This document shows positions 25,288 to 33,406 of a stretch of DNA of 64,000 bases, piece after piece. How positions within the stretch are numbered: position 1 is the first letter of the stretch; the number at the start of each line of letters is the position of its first letter. The stretch is from RYN-230 sp963723595 (GTDB taxonomy: Bacteria > Actinomycetota > Actinomycetes > Streptosporangiales > Streptosporangiaceae), in contig CAVRRQ010000006.1 of NCBI GenBank assembly GCA_963723595.1, forward strand, positions 806,001 through 870,000, read 5' to 3'. The notes below the pieces were generated by a model. The model was not told the DNA's origin, did not search any database, and worked only from the letters and a program-made list of their open reading frames with translations. A program made the translations under genes and the position numbers.

Positions 25288-25494
25288 GTGTACGACATGT
25301 ATCCGTGGAATCAGCGACCCGCTGACCGTGGCCCGGACAGCCCTTCCTCCCGGCCCGGCCCCGGCCGCCCCGCCGCCCGGCTCGCCAGGACCGGGCGCCC
25401 GGCTCCCGCCACTGCTCCTGCCACCCAGGCCCTTCAGATAGCCCTGGACCGGCGTGATAACGGCGGACAGTCAGCGGCCGTGGCCGGCCAGTAA
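25288..25494 (+). CDS. 68-residue hypothetical protein, MYDMYPWN start
   Basis: GTG 25288 follows AGGAGA (25275-25280) with good spacing. The N-terminus MYDMYPWNQRPADRGP is aromatic; the rest is Pro/Ala/Arg-rich and probably disordered. The frame stops 9 bases before the leuB start, overlapping the leuB -10 region. I do not recognise a family with confidence. The strong ribosome binding site and unusual aromatic start favour a real gene; the low-complexity body argues for caution. Confidence 0.45.
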   Translation: MYDMYPWNQRPADRGPDSPSSRPGPGRPAARLARTGRPAPATAPATQALQIALDRRDNGGQSAAVAGQ

Positions 25495-25503
25495 GGTACG
25501 CGC
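25492..25503 (+). promoter_or_regulatory. -10 element for a leaderless leuB transcript
   Basis: TAAGGT at 25492-25497 lies 6 bases before ATG 25504. There is no ribosome binding site, so transcription probably begins at the start codon. Confidence 0.45.
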
Positions 25504-26550
25504 ATGGCATCTTCAGCGATCAAGCTCGCCGTCATCGGCGGGGACGGAATTGGCCCGGAGGTCGTGGCCGAAGCGCTCAAGGTCGTCCAGGCCGCGAACG
25601 TGGGCATCGACGCCACCACCTACGACCTCGGCGCGCAGCGGTGGCATCGCACCGGGGAAACGCTGCCCGATTCGGTGCTGGCGGAGATCCGGTCCCAGGA
25701 CGCGATCCTGCTCGGCGCGGTCGGTGACCCGACCGTGCCCAGCGGCGTGCTCGAGCGGGGCCTGCTCCTGCGCCTCCGCTTCGAGCTTGACCAGTACGTC
25801 AACCTGCGCCCGGTCCGGCTCTACCCGGGTGTGGTCACCCCGCTGGCCAGCGTCCGGCCCGAGTCCATCGACATGCTGGTCGTCCGGGAAGGCACCGAGG
25901 GCCCCTACGCGGGGGCCGGCGGCGTGCTGCGCAAGGGAACGCCCGAGGAGGTGGCCACCCAGGAGAGCCTCAACACGGCGTTCGGGGTGCGCCGGGTGGT
26001 CCGGTACGCGTTCGAGCGGGCCGCCGAGCGGCCCGCCCAGAAGCTGACCCTGGTGCACAAGACCAACGTGCTCGCCTACGCCGGGGACCTGTGGCAGCGC
26101 ACCGTCGAAGCGCTGGCCAAGGAGTTCAGCTCGATCGCGGTGGACTACTGCCACGTCAACGCGGCATCGATGTTCTTCGTCAGCCAGCCGGACCGCTTCG
26201 ACGTGGTGGTGACCGACAACCTCTTCGGTGACATCCTCACCGACCTGGGGGCGGCGGTAGCCGGGGGTATCGGGCTCGCCGCGAGCGGGAACATCAACCC
26301 GGAGCGGAGCGCCCCGAGCATGTTCGAGCCCGTGCACGGCAGCGCGCCGGACATTGCCGGCAAGCAGAAGGCAGACCCGACCGCGGCCATCCTGTCCGCG
26401 GCCATGCTGTGCGCCCACCTGGGCCTGGCCACCGAGGCGGTCCGCATCGAGCAGGCCGTGGCCGACGACCTGGTCGAGCGGCAGGGAGCCTGGGCGGCGC
26501 GGGTCACTCCCGAGATCGGCGACGACATCGCCGCTCGAGTAGCCGGATAG
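25504..26550 (+). CDS. leuB: 3-isopropylmalate dehydrogenase
   Basis: 348 residues from ATG 25504. It oxidises and decarboxylates 3-isopropylmalate to 2-oxoisocaproate in leucine synthesis, using NAD and a divalent metal. Motifs seen: LAVIGGDGIGPEVVAEAL, RLYPGVVTPLA, REGTEGPYAGAGG, LVHKTNVLAYAGDLW and the metal-binding DVVVTDNLFGDILTDLGA. GSAPDIAGKQKADPTAAIL forms the NAD loop. This is the actinobacterial short form. It probably has its own leaderless promoter and is followed by ilvE after about 100 bases. Confidence 0.97.
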   Translation: MASSAIKLAVIGGDGIGPEVVAEALKVVQAANVGIDATTYDLGAQRWHRTGETLPDSVLAEIRSQDAILLGAVGDPTVPSGVLERGLLLRLRFELDQYVNLRPVRLYPGVVTPLASVRPESIDMLVVREGTEGPYAGAGGVLRKGTPEEVATQESLNTAFGVRRVVRYAFERAAERPAQKLTLVHKTNVLAYAGDLWQRTVEALAKEFSSIAVDYCHVNAASMFFVSQPDRFDVVVTDNLFGDILTDLGAAVAGGIGLAASGNINPERSAPSMFEPVHGSAPDIAGKQKADPTAAILSAAMLCAHLGLATEAVRIEQAVADDLVERQGAWAARVTPEIGDDIAARVAG

Positions 26551-26654
26551 GTCCGCAGGCCGAGCCGGCCGCGGGCTCCGCGTAGCGCGCCAGCAGCGCG
26601 CAGCGATGAGAACACAACGAGATAACCACACTGGTCACAACGAAGGACCCTGTC

Positions 26655-27770
26655 ATGACGGCAAGCCCGAGCACCGAGATCGCTTTCGACGTCCGCGCCA
26701 GCGCCGATCCCGTTCCGCCGGCGGAACGGGATCGTGTCCTGGCCAGCCCGGGCTTCGGCGAGGTATTCACGGATCACATGGTCACGCTGCAGTGGACGCA
26801 GGAGCGGGGCTGGCATGACGGCCTGCTGCAGCCCTACGGCCCGCTCATGCTGGAGCCGGCCACCGCGGTGTTCCACTACGCCCAGGAGATCTTCGAAGGG
26901 CTGAAGGCCTACCGTCAGGGCGGCGGCCCGATCGTCGCGTTCCGGCCCAACGCCAACGCGGCCCGGTTCAAGCGGTCCGCGACCCGGCTGGCCATGCCGG
27001 AACTGCCCGATGCGGCGTTCCTGCGCTCCATCGAGCTCCTGGTCAGCCACGACCGGGACTGGGTCCCCACGGCCGAAGGGCACAGTCTCTACCTGCGGCC
27101 CTTCATGATCGCCACCCAGCGGGGGCTGGGCGTGAACCATCCCTCGTCCTCCTATCAGTACACGGTGATCTCGTCGCCGGCGGCGGCGTACTTCAAGGGC
27201 GGGGTCCGCCCGGTCTCGGTCTGGCTGTCTGAGGACTACACCCGCGCCGCGCCGGGCGGCACCGGCGAGGCGAAGTGCGGCGGCAACTACGCCTCCGCCT
27301 TCGCCGGGCAGATCCAGGCCGTCCAGAGCGGGTGTGACCAGGTGGTCTGGCTGGATGCGGTCGAGCGCCGGTGGGTCGAGGAAATGGGCGGGATGAACCT
27401 GTTCTTCGTCTACGGGACCGGTGCGGACGCCCGGATCATGACCCCGGCGCTGACCGGGACCATGCTGCCCGGCATCACCCGTGACTCGCTCCTCACCCTC
27501 GGCCCGGATCTGGGCTTCCCCACCTCGCAGGACAGGATCTCCGCCGACCAATGGCGGGAGGAATGCTCTTCCGGGGAACTCACCGAAGTGTTCGCCTGCG
27601 GAACCGCTGCGGTGATCACCCCGGTAGGCAAGGTCAAGAGCGCCAGCGGCGAGTGGATGATCGGCGACGGCGCCCCGGGCCCGGTCACCATGCGCCTGCG
27701 CGAGGAACTGGTCGGCATCCAGTACGGCCAGCGCCCCGACCCGCACGGCTGGGTCCACAAGATCTGCTGA
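26655..27770 (+). CDS. ilvE: branched-chain amino acid aminotransferase
   Basis: 371 residues from ATG 26655 with GAAGGA upstream. Fold-type IV PLP enzyme that transaminates 2-oxoacids to Val, Leu and Ile with glutamate. Visible: FHYAQEIFEGLKAYRQ, LYLRPFMIATQRGLGV, the PLP-lysine segment GEAKCGGNYASAFAGQ (Lys in AKCGGNY), VWLDAVERRWVEEMGGMNLFF and ACGTAAVITPVG (phosphate binding). A perfect 30-bp palindrome lies within codons 17-27 (see 26705). It catalyses the last step for all three branched-chain amino acids and so completes the ilvBNC-leuB set encoded here. Confidence 0.97.
   Translation: MTASPSTEIAFDVRASADPVPPAERDRVLASPGFGEVFTDHMVTLQWTQERGWHDGLLQPYGPLMLEPATAVFHYAQEIFEGLKAYRQGGGPIVAFRPNANAARFKRSATRLAMPELPDAAFLRSIELLVSHDRDWVPTAEGHSLYLRPFMIATQRGLGVNHPSSSYQYTVISSPAAAYFKGGVRPVSVWLSEDYTRAAPGGTGEAKCGGNYASAFAGQIQAVQSGCDQVVWLDAVERRWVEEMGGMNLFFVYGTGADARIMTPALTGTMLPGITRDSLLTLGPDLGFPTSQDRISADQWREECSSGELTEVFACGTAAVITPVGKVKSASGEWMIGDGAPGPVTMRLREELVGIQYGQRPDPHGWVHKIC
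26705..26734. repeat. perfect 30-bp palindrome inside ilvE
   Basis: Arms CGATCCCGTTCCGCC and GGCGGAACGGGATCG meet with no spacer. It lies 50 bases after the ilvE start and encodes roughly DPVPPAERDR. The RNA hairpin could affect early elongation, or the site could be bound by a dimeric protein. Confidence 0.9.
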
Positions 27771-28158
27771 GAGCCGTGGCGGGCTCGCATCTGCTGAGTG
27801 TGAGGCGGCGTCCGCACCGTGTGCGCTGGCTGGCCGGCTGGATGGATGGGTCCGCCTGGCCCCGGCCAGGCGCGGGTGTGCTTCTTCCGTACGCCCGTAT
27901 CGGGTACGCCTGCGCACGACGGTACGGACGCCGCCCTGGCGGGTGCAGCGCTCCCGTGGCCGGGGTGCGTGCAGTATGCGCGGGCGTAACCGATACGGCG
28001 CGCGGAAGCGCACTCTGCGCGGCGGCCGTGACCAGCGGAACCATGTGCCGAGCAGGGCCAGCCCGCGCATGCTGTACGCCCACCGTCCATGGCAGCGCCC
28101 GCACCCCGGCTTGGGGGTAACGGCACGACGACCCCGGAAAGTGTGCAAGACTGGGTGC
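27771..28158 (+). other. intergenic region upstream of the cimA leader
   Basis: No gene is supported. Several dyads occur, including CCGTAC near 27888 with GTACGG near 27921, and the frames crossing it are rich in Arg, Cys and Pro. The right end carries the cimA leader promoter: AAGACT at 28147-28152 is 6 bases before the leader ATG. Confidence 0.35.
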
Positions 28159-28203
28159 ATGACGTCCGGCCGCATCATTATCGGCAGGCGCGTCGGCACC
28201 TAG
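28159..28203 (+). CDS. cimA leader peptide (attenuator)
   Basis: ATG 28159 encodes MTSGRIIIGRRVGT and stops at TAG 28201-28203. Three consecutive Ile codons (ATC ATT ATC) followed by Gly-Arg-Arg form the control segment. A -10-like AAGACT ends 6 bases before the ATG, so the transcript may be leaderless. A terminator follows at 28248. Isoleucine shortage would stall the ribosome at the Ile run and allow read-through into citramalate synthase, whose product leads to 2-oxobutyrate and isoleucine. Confidence 0.75.
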   Translation: MTSGRIIIGRRVGT

Positions 28204-28247
28204 CAGGGCCCGCCTCACGGCTGGCAGCCCGCACACGCCGACGCGCA

Positions 28248-28279
28248 GACCTCTCGCATGCCGCGAGGGGTCTTTTGTT
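28248..28279 (+). terminator. cimA attenuator terminator
   Basis: GACCTCTCGC pairs with GCGAGGGGTC (one G-U) around a short ATGCC loop and is followed by TTTTGTTTT. It lies 45 bases after the leader stop and 75 bases before the cimA start. Confidence 0.85.
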
Positions 28280-28354
28280 TTGCGGGCACGAAGGCACCAC
28301 GACACCCACCCAGAAGCGCGGCCCCACCGCCGCACGACAGAGACGGACGAGGTC

Positions 28355-29986
28355 ATGGCCCAGAGGCCCGACGATGTGTTCCACGTCTACGACACCACGC
28401 TGCGCGACGGTGCCCAGCAGGAAGGGCTGAGCCTGACCGTCGCCGACAAGCTGGCTATCGCCCGCCGTCTCGACGAGTTCGGCGTCGGCTTCATCGAGGG
28501 TGGCTGGCCCGGGGCGATCCCCAAGGACACCGAGTTCTTCCAGCGGGCCCGCACCGAACTAGACCTCAGGCACGCGCAGCTTGCCGCGTTCGGCGCGACC
28601 CGCCGGCCCGGCCTGCAGGCGGCCGACGACCCACAGGTCGCCGCTCTGCGCGAGTCCGGGGCGCCGGTCGTGACTCTTGTCGCCAAGAGTCACGACCGGC
28701 ATGTCCGGCTGGCCCTGCGCACGACGCTGGACGAGAACCTGGCCATGATCCGCGACACGGTCAGCCACCTGCGGGCCGAAGGGCAGCGGGTGTTCCTGGA
28801 CGCGGAGCACTTCTTCGACGGGTACCGCTCCAACCCGGCCTACGCGCTCGAGGTGGTCCGGGTCGCCGCGAAGGCCGGCGCGGACGTGGTCGCGCTCTGT
28901 GACACGAACGGCGGCATGCTCCCCGGCGAGCTCGGCGACGCGGTGACCGCGGTCGCCGTCGCGACGGGTGCCCGGCTCGGCATCCACTGCCACGACGACA
29001 CCGCCTGCGCCGTGGCGAACAGCCTGGTCGCGGTGGACGCCGGGGTGACCCACGTGCAGGGCTGCGCCAACGGCTACGGGGAGCGGGCCGGCAACGCCAA
29101 CCTGTTCAGCGTGGTCGCCGGGCTCCAGCTGAAGAAGGGCCAGGTCGTGCTGCCAGAAGGCTGCGTGGCCGAGATGAGCCGGGTGGCCCACGCGATCAGC
29201 GAGGTCACCAACGTGACCCCCAGCACCCACCAGCCGTACGTCGGGTTCTCCGCCTTCGCGCACAAGGCCGGCCTGCACGCGTCGGCGGTCAAGGTGGACC
29301 CCATGCTCTACCAGCACATCGACCCGGCGGTGGTCGGCAACGACATGCGGATGCTGGTCTCGGACATGGCGGGCCGTGCCTCGGTCGAGATCAAGGGCAA
29401 GCAGCTCGGCTACGACCTGTCCGGTGACAAGGACACCGTCGGCCGGGTGGTCGGCCGGGTCAAGGAACTGGAGGCGCGCGGATACACCTTCGAGGCCGCC
29501 GATGCGTCCTTCGAGCTGCTGCTGCGCGACGAGCTGGCGGGCGAGCGGCGGCGCCATTTCCAGGTCGAGTCCTGGCGGGTCATCGTGGAGCAGCGGGCGG
29601 GCGGCGAGGTGGTCAGCGAGGCCACCGTCAAGCTGCACGCCAAGGGCGAGCGGATCGTGGCCACCGGCGAGGGCAACGGGCCCGTCAACTCGCTGGACAA
29701 GGCCCTGCGGGTCGGCCTGGAGGGGCTCTACCCGGAGCTGGCCATGCTGGAACTGGCGGACTACAAGGTGCGCATCCTGGAGGGCTCGCACGGCACTGGC
29801 GCGGTCACCCGGGTGCTCATCGAGTCCAGCGACGGCACCGGCGCGGCCGGCGGGACCTGGAGCACGGTGGGCGTGGACGAGAACATCATCGCCGCGTCCT
29901 GGCACGCCCTCGAGGAAGCGGTGACTTATGCGCTGCTCCGGGCGGGCCACGAGCCTCCCCCGCGACGGCGAGTGACCTTCCGGTGA
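28355..29986 (+). CDS. cimA: citramalate synthase (LeuA-like)
   Basis: 543 residues from ATG 28355 (GACGAGG upstream; an in-frame GTG or ATG further up lies in the leader). The HMGL/DRE-TIM barrel begins VYDTTLRDGAQQEGLSLTVADK (Arg-Asp metal and catalytic residues) and continues with LCDTNGGMLPGE, GIHCHDDTACAVANS and GCANGYGERAGNANL. A linker with YVGFSAFAHKAGLHASAV and a C-terminal LeuA dimer/allosteric domain follow. It condenses pyruvate and acetyl-CoA to (R)-citramalate, a threonine-independent route to isoleucine; the Ile-rich leader supports this over 2-isopropylmalate synthase. A hairpin overlaps its stop codon. Confidence 0.92.
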   Translation: MAQRPDDVFHVYDTTLRDGAQQEGLSLTVADKLAIARRLDEFGVGFIEGGWPGAIPKDTEFFQRARTELDLRHAQLAAFGATRRPGLQAADDPQVAALRESGAPVVTLVAKSHDRHVRLALRTTLDENLAMIRDTVSHLRAEGQRVFLDAEHFFDGYRSNPAYALEVVRVAAKAGADVVALCDTNGGMLPGELGDAVTAVAVATGARLGIHCHDDTACAVANSLVAVDAGVTHVQGCANGYGERAGNANLFSVVAGLQLKKGQVVLPEGCVAEMSRVAHAISEVTNVTPSTHQPYVGFSAFAHKAGLHASAVKVDPMLYQHIDPAVVGNDMRMLVSDMAGRASVEIKGKQLGYDLSGDKDTVGRVVGRVKELEARGYTFEAADASFELLLRDELAGERRRHFQVESWRVIVEQRAGGEVVSEATVKLHAKGERIVATGEGNGPVNSLDKALRVGLEGLYPELAMLELADYKVRILEGSHGTGAVTRVLIESSDGTGAAGGTWSTVGVDENIIAASWHALEEAVTYALLRAGHEPPPRRRVTFR

Positions 29987-30010
29987 CCCGCTCATCATGG
30001 GCGGGTCACC
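29982..30010. terminator. hairpin overlapping the cimA stop
   Basis: Perfect 10-bp arms, GGTGACCCGC and GCGGGTCACC, with a 9-base loop; the cimA TGA lies in the left arm. No T-run follows. Confidence 0.6.
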
Positions 30011-30171
30011 GAGGCCGCCGGATCGTCGCATGATGAGACCGTGCTCTTGCTCACGGTCACGAAAAGGGCTTCTGTCGCTATAGTTCGCATATCCGAACCT
30101 TTTCCATAACGACGTCACCGGGCCCAGGTGACGCCCCGGGCGCGGGATCCAGGCCGCTGCGCAACGGGCGG

Positions 30172-31492
30172 GTGGCGGTCCTGGCCTGCTTCGTCCTCCT
30201 GGGCGTCACCGAGGGTATGTGGGTCGCGCGGATCCCGGGCGTGAAGGCGGGACTGCACCTGACCGACGGGCTGCTCGGTGCCTCGCTCCTGGTGGGCCCG
30301 GCCGGCCTGGTCGCGGTGATGCCGCTGGCGGGCCGCCTGGCGGATCAGTTCGGCAGCGCCCGGCTGCGCCGGCCTGCGGCGATCGCGGTCGCGATCCTGC
30401 CGGTGTTCCTCTGGACGGCCGGCACGCTGCCCGCGGTCCTGGCGGCCGTGCTGGCTTTCGGTGTCGCCGGGGGCCTGCTGGCGGTGGGCCTGAACGCGCA
30501 GGGTGTCGAGGTGGAGCAGGCCTACGGGCGGCCGCTGATGGCCTCGTTCCACGCGGCGTACAGCATGGGCGGGCTGGCCGGGGCCCTTTTAGGCGGGCTG
30601 CTCGCCTGGCGCCAGGCCGCCCCGGCCGGTCACCCGCAGACGGGCGCCCTGGCAGGCATCGTCCTGGCCGGGGTCGCCGTCGCGATCATCGCCGGACTCT
30701 GGCTGCCCCCGGACCCGGGCCGGCGCGGCCGCCGCCCACTGGCCCGGGACCGGCGGCCGGGCGCCCAGCCCGGCCGGCTGGGCCTCCGGGCGCGGCCGCG
30801 TGGCCCGGCCTGGCCGGCTCCTGGGGCGCGGCCGGCTGGCCTGGGCCGGCCGTCCGGCCCGGGATGGTCCCGGCTCGGCCCGGCTGACCGGACTCGGCCT
30901 GCTGGCCCTGTGCTGCCTGATCGCCGAGGGGGCGGTGGCCAACTGGAGCGGGGTTTACCTCCGGAGCGACCTGGGAGCCCCGCGCGGGTTCGCGGCCGCC
31001 GGATTTGCGGGTTTCTCCCTGGCCATGGCGGGCGGTCGGCTGGCAGGTGACCGTCTGGCCGCCCGTTACGGCCCGGTCTGCCTGGTGCGCGGCTGCGCCC
31101 TGCTGGCTTCGGCCGGCCTGGCCGCCGCCCTGTGTACCCGCAGCCCGGCCGGGGCGGTCATCGGGTTCGCGGCCTGTGGCGCCGGCCTGTCCTGCACGAT
31201 CCCGCAGTTCCTGTCGGCCGCGGGACACGCCGATCCGGAGCGCCCGGGCAGCGGCATCGCGCGGGTGGCGCGCCTTGGCTACCTCGGCCTGGTCGGCGGC
31301 CCGGCGCTGATCGGCGGGTCCGCGAGCGTGGCCGGGCTGCCGGCCGCGATGTGCATTCCGGTAGCCCTCGGGCTCGGCGTGGCGTGCTTCGCGGCCATCG
31401 TGGTCCCGGCCGGCCCCGCGCCGGAGCCCGTTCCCGCCCTCGGCCCGGCCGGGGTCAGCGGAACGGATCCTGCCCGACCGGCCGGATCATGA
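30172..31492 (+). CDS. MFS permease, 12-helix type (frame broken about 30730-30860)
   Basis: GTG 30172 is the only start in a frame encoding VLACFVLLGVTEGMWVARIP, AGRLADQFGSARLRRP (the MFS loop 2-3 signature) and six hydrophobic helices to about 30710. It then becomes Arg/Pro-rich. From about 30870 the next frame continues with LTGLGLLALCCLIAEGAVANW, FAAAGFAGFSLAMAGGRLAGD and four or more further helices to TGA 31492. The two halves together are one MFS transporter of about 440 residues, of the type with a WVARIPGVKAGL N-terminus (sugar or drug exporter-like). A one-base gain or two-base loss in the GC-rich central loop explains the break. It overlaps the convergent SDR gene by 38 bases. Confidence 0.72.
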
Positions 31493-32162
31493 TCTCGCTG
31501 ACGTCCACCCCGGCGGGCTGGCCCACCGCGTACATCACGGCGGCGGCGACGTCGGCGGGCGCCAGCTTCGGGTCGGCCTGCCGGCCCGGCCCGGCCGGCC
31601 CGGCGTCGGTCAGGCCGGGCTGGATCAGGGTGACCCGGATCCCCGTGCCCACGCACTCGGCGCGGATGCTGGCCGCCAGCGCGCCCACCGCCCACTTGGT
31701 GGCTGAGTACAGGCTCCCGGGCCGGGTCACCCGGCCGGCCACCGACCCGGTGAGCAGCAGATGGCCGCCGGACCGGGCCAGCACCGGCAGGACGGCGCGG
31801 GCGGTCAGCGCGGTGCCGAGCACGTTGGTGGCCACCAGCCCATGCCACTCGGCGGGGGGCAGGCCGTCGTGGCCCAGGAACGAGGTCGGCGCGGACCAGC
31901 CCGCGTTGGCGAAGACCACGTCAAGCTGGCCCAGGGTGCCGAGTATCTCGCTGACCAGCGCGAGCAGCTGCTCCCAGTCGGACACGTCGCAGCCCGCGGC
32001 CAGGGCGCGCGGCGGGCCGCCGAGTTCCGCGGCCAGGTCCCGCAGCGGGCCCGGCCGGCGGCCGGCGAGCACCACCCGGTACCCGGCCCGGGACGCGGCG
32101 CGGGCGGTGGCCGCGCCGATGCCCCCCGACGCCCCGGTGATCAGGAAGACTGGATCCGGCAC
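31455..32162 (-). CDS. short-chain dehydrogenase/reductase
   Basis: 235 residues from ATG 32162. Classical SDR: cofactor motif LITGASGGIGAATARAA at residues 7-23, NAG in VVFANAGWS, Ser in LLTGSVAGRV and YSATKWAVGALAA (Tyr and Lys of the active site). It oxidises or reduces an unidentified alcohol or ketone with NAD(P). The sequence is intact. It is convergent with the MFS gene and starts about 60 bases from the divergent DUF2630 gene. Confidence 0.9.
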   Translation of the reverse strand: MPDPVFLITGASGGIGAATARAASRAGYRVVLAGRRPGPLRDLAAELGGPPRALAAGCDVSDWEQLLALVSEILGTLGQLDVVFANAGWSAPTSFLGHDGLPPAEWHGLVATNVLGTALTARAVLPVLARSGGHLLLTGSVAGRVTRPGSLYSATKWAVGALAASIRAECVGTGIRVTLIQPGLTDAGPAGPGRQADPKLAPADVAAAVMYAVGQPAGVDVSEIMIRPVGQDPFR

Positions 32163-32210
32163 CCGGCCAGGTTAAGGCCTGTCCCGGGCTGGGGAACGCG
32201 CGGTTTCCCG

Positions 32211-32223
32211 TACGGTGGGACTC
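32211..32223 (+). promoter_or_regulatory. -10 element for a leaderless DUF2630 transcript
   Basis: TACGGT at 32211-32216 lies 7 bases before ATG 32224; no ribosome binding site is present. It supports ATG 32224 rather than the in-frame GTG at 32215, which overlaps the box. Confidence 0.4.
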
Positions 32224-32469
32224 ATGGATGACAAGCAGATCCTGGGCCACATCGACGAGCTGATCCGCACCGAGCACGAGCTCCGGGCGCAGGTCGCCGA
32301 CGGCAAGCTGCCCAGCGATGAGGAGCAGGCGCAGCTCCGCTCGGTGGAGGAGTCCCTCGACCAGTGCTGGGACCTGCTCCGCCAGCGCCGGGCCCGCCGC
32401 GAGTTCGGCGAGGACCCAGCCGGAACCGCCTCCCGCCCGGCTTCCGAGGTGGAGGGCTACCTGCAGTAG
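32224..32469 (+). CDS. DUF2630 family protein
   Basis: 81 residues starting MDDKQILGHIDELIRTEHEL, the conserved beginning of this small actinobacterial family. It is highly charged, predicted all-helical (EEQAQLRSVEESLDQCWDLLRQRRARRE) and ends in SEVEGYLQ. There is no membrane segment or known biochemical function. It stands alone with a probable leaderless promoter. Confidence 0.85.
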   Translation: MDDKQILGHIDELIRTEHELRAQVADGKLPSDEEQAQLRSVEESLDQCWDLLRQRRARREFGEDPAGTASRPASEVEGYLQ

Positions 32470-32575
32470 CCGCCGGCCGGGACCGTGGCCGTGCCCGGGC
32501 CGCCGGGCGCGCTCAGTAAGCTCTAAAAGAGCCCGGGGCGGAACTGGGCCGTGACTCTCACGAAGAGGTTGAGCG

Positions 32576-33406
32576 GTGCGCATCGCGAGATTTGCCAAGG
32601 GCGGCGAGGTCGCATACGGGGTCGTGGGGGAAGCCCAGGCGGATGGGGCCGGTGCGGCCGGTCCCGTGACCGGGGCGGCCGGGCTGAGCCTCGTCGCCGA
32701 GCTGCGCGGGCACCCGTTCAGCCCCGGCAAGGGCGGCGTCCAGTTCACCGGGGCGACCTTCCCCCTGGACGACGTGCGGCTGCTGGCCCCGGTACTGCCG
32801 AGCAAGGTGGTGGCGGTCGGCCGCAACTACGCCGATCACGCCCGCGAGATGGGCGGTGAGCCCCCCGCGGAGCCGGTCCTGTTCCTGAAGCCGTCCACCG
32901 CGGTCGTCGGGCACGGGGACCCGATCGCCTACCCGGTCAAGCTGACCCAGCGCGTGGACTTCGAGGGCGAGCTGGCCGTGATCATCGGGCGGCTCTGCCG
33001 GGAGGTTCCCGCGGCCCAGGCGGCCGAGGTCATCTTCGGCTACACCTGTGCCAACGACGTGACCGCCCGCGACCTGCAGGCCCGGGACGGCCAGTGGACC
33101 AGGGCCAAGGGGTTCGACACGTTCTGCCCGCTGGGCCCCTGGATCGAGACCGACGCTGACCCCGCTGACCTCCAGCTCACCACCGAGGTGAACGGTGAAG
33201 TCCGCCAGCAGGCGCGCACCTCGCAGCTGCTGTACGACGTGCCCGCGCTGGTCGAGTACGTCAGCACCGTGATGACCCTGCTGCCCGGCGATGTGCTGCT
33301 GACCGGTACCCCGGCGGGCGTCGGGCCCCTGGAGGACGGAGACGAAGTGTCCGTGACCATCGAGAACGTCGGATCGCTGCGCAACACGGTGGTCAACCGT
33401 GACTGA
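32576..33406 (+). CDS. fumarylacetoacetate hydrolase family protein
   Basis: 276 residues from GTG 32576 with GAAGAGG upstream. The FAH fold is seen in VVAVGRNYADHAREMG, EPVLFLKPSTAVVGHGDPI, the metal-binding VDFEGELAVIIGR (Glu-x-Glu), YTCANDVTARDLQARDGQW and GDVLLTGTPAGVGPL. Members hydrolyse or decarboxylate 2,4-dioxo acids and related compounds with a divalent metal; the exact substrate is unknown (acylpyruvase or oxaloacetate decarboxylase activity are possible). The stop overlaps the gltX start by 8 bases. FAH-gltX neighbourhood is common in actinomycetes. Confidence 0.92.
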   Translation: MRIARFAKGGEVAYGVVGEAQADGAGAAGPVTGAAGLSLVAELRGHPFSPGKGGVQFTGATFPLDDVRLLAPVLPSKVVAVGRNYADHAREMGGEPPAEPVLFLKPSTAVVGHGDPIAYPVKLTQRVDFEGELAVIIGRLCREVPAAQAAEVIFGYTCANDVTARDLQARDGQWTRAKGFDTFCPLGPWIETDADPADLQLTTEVNGEVRQQARTSQLLYDVPALVEYVSTVMTLLPGDVLLTGTPAGVGPLEDGDEVSVTIENVGSLRNTVVNRD

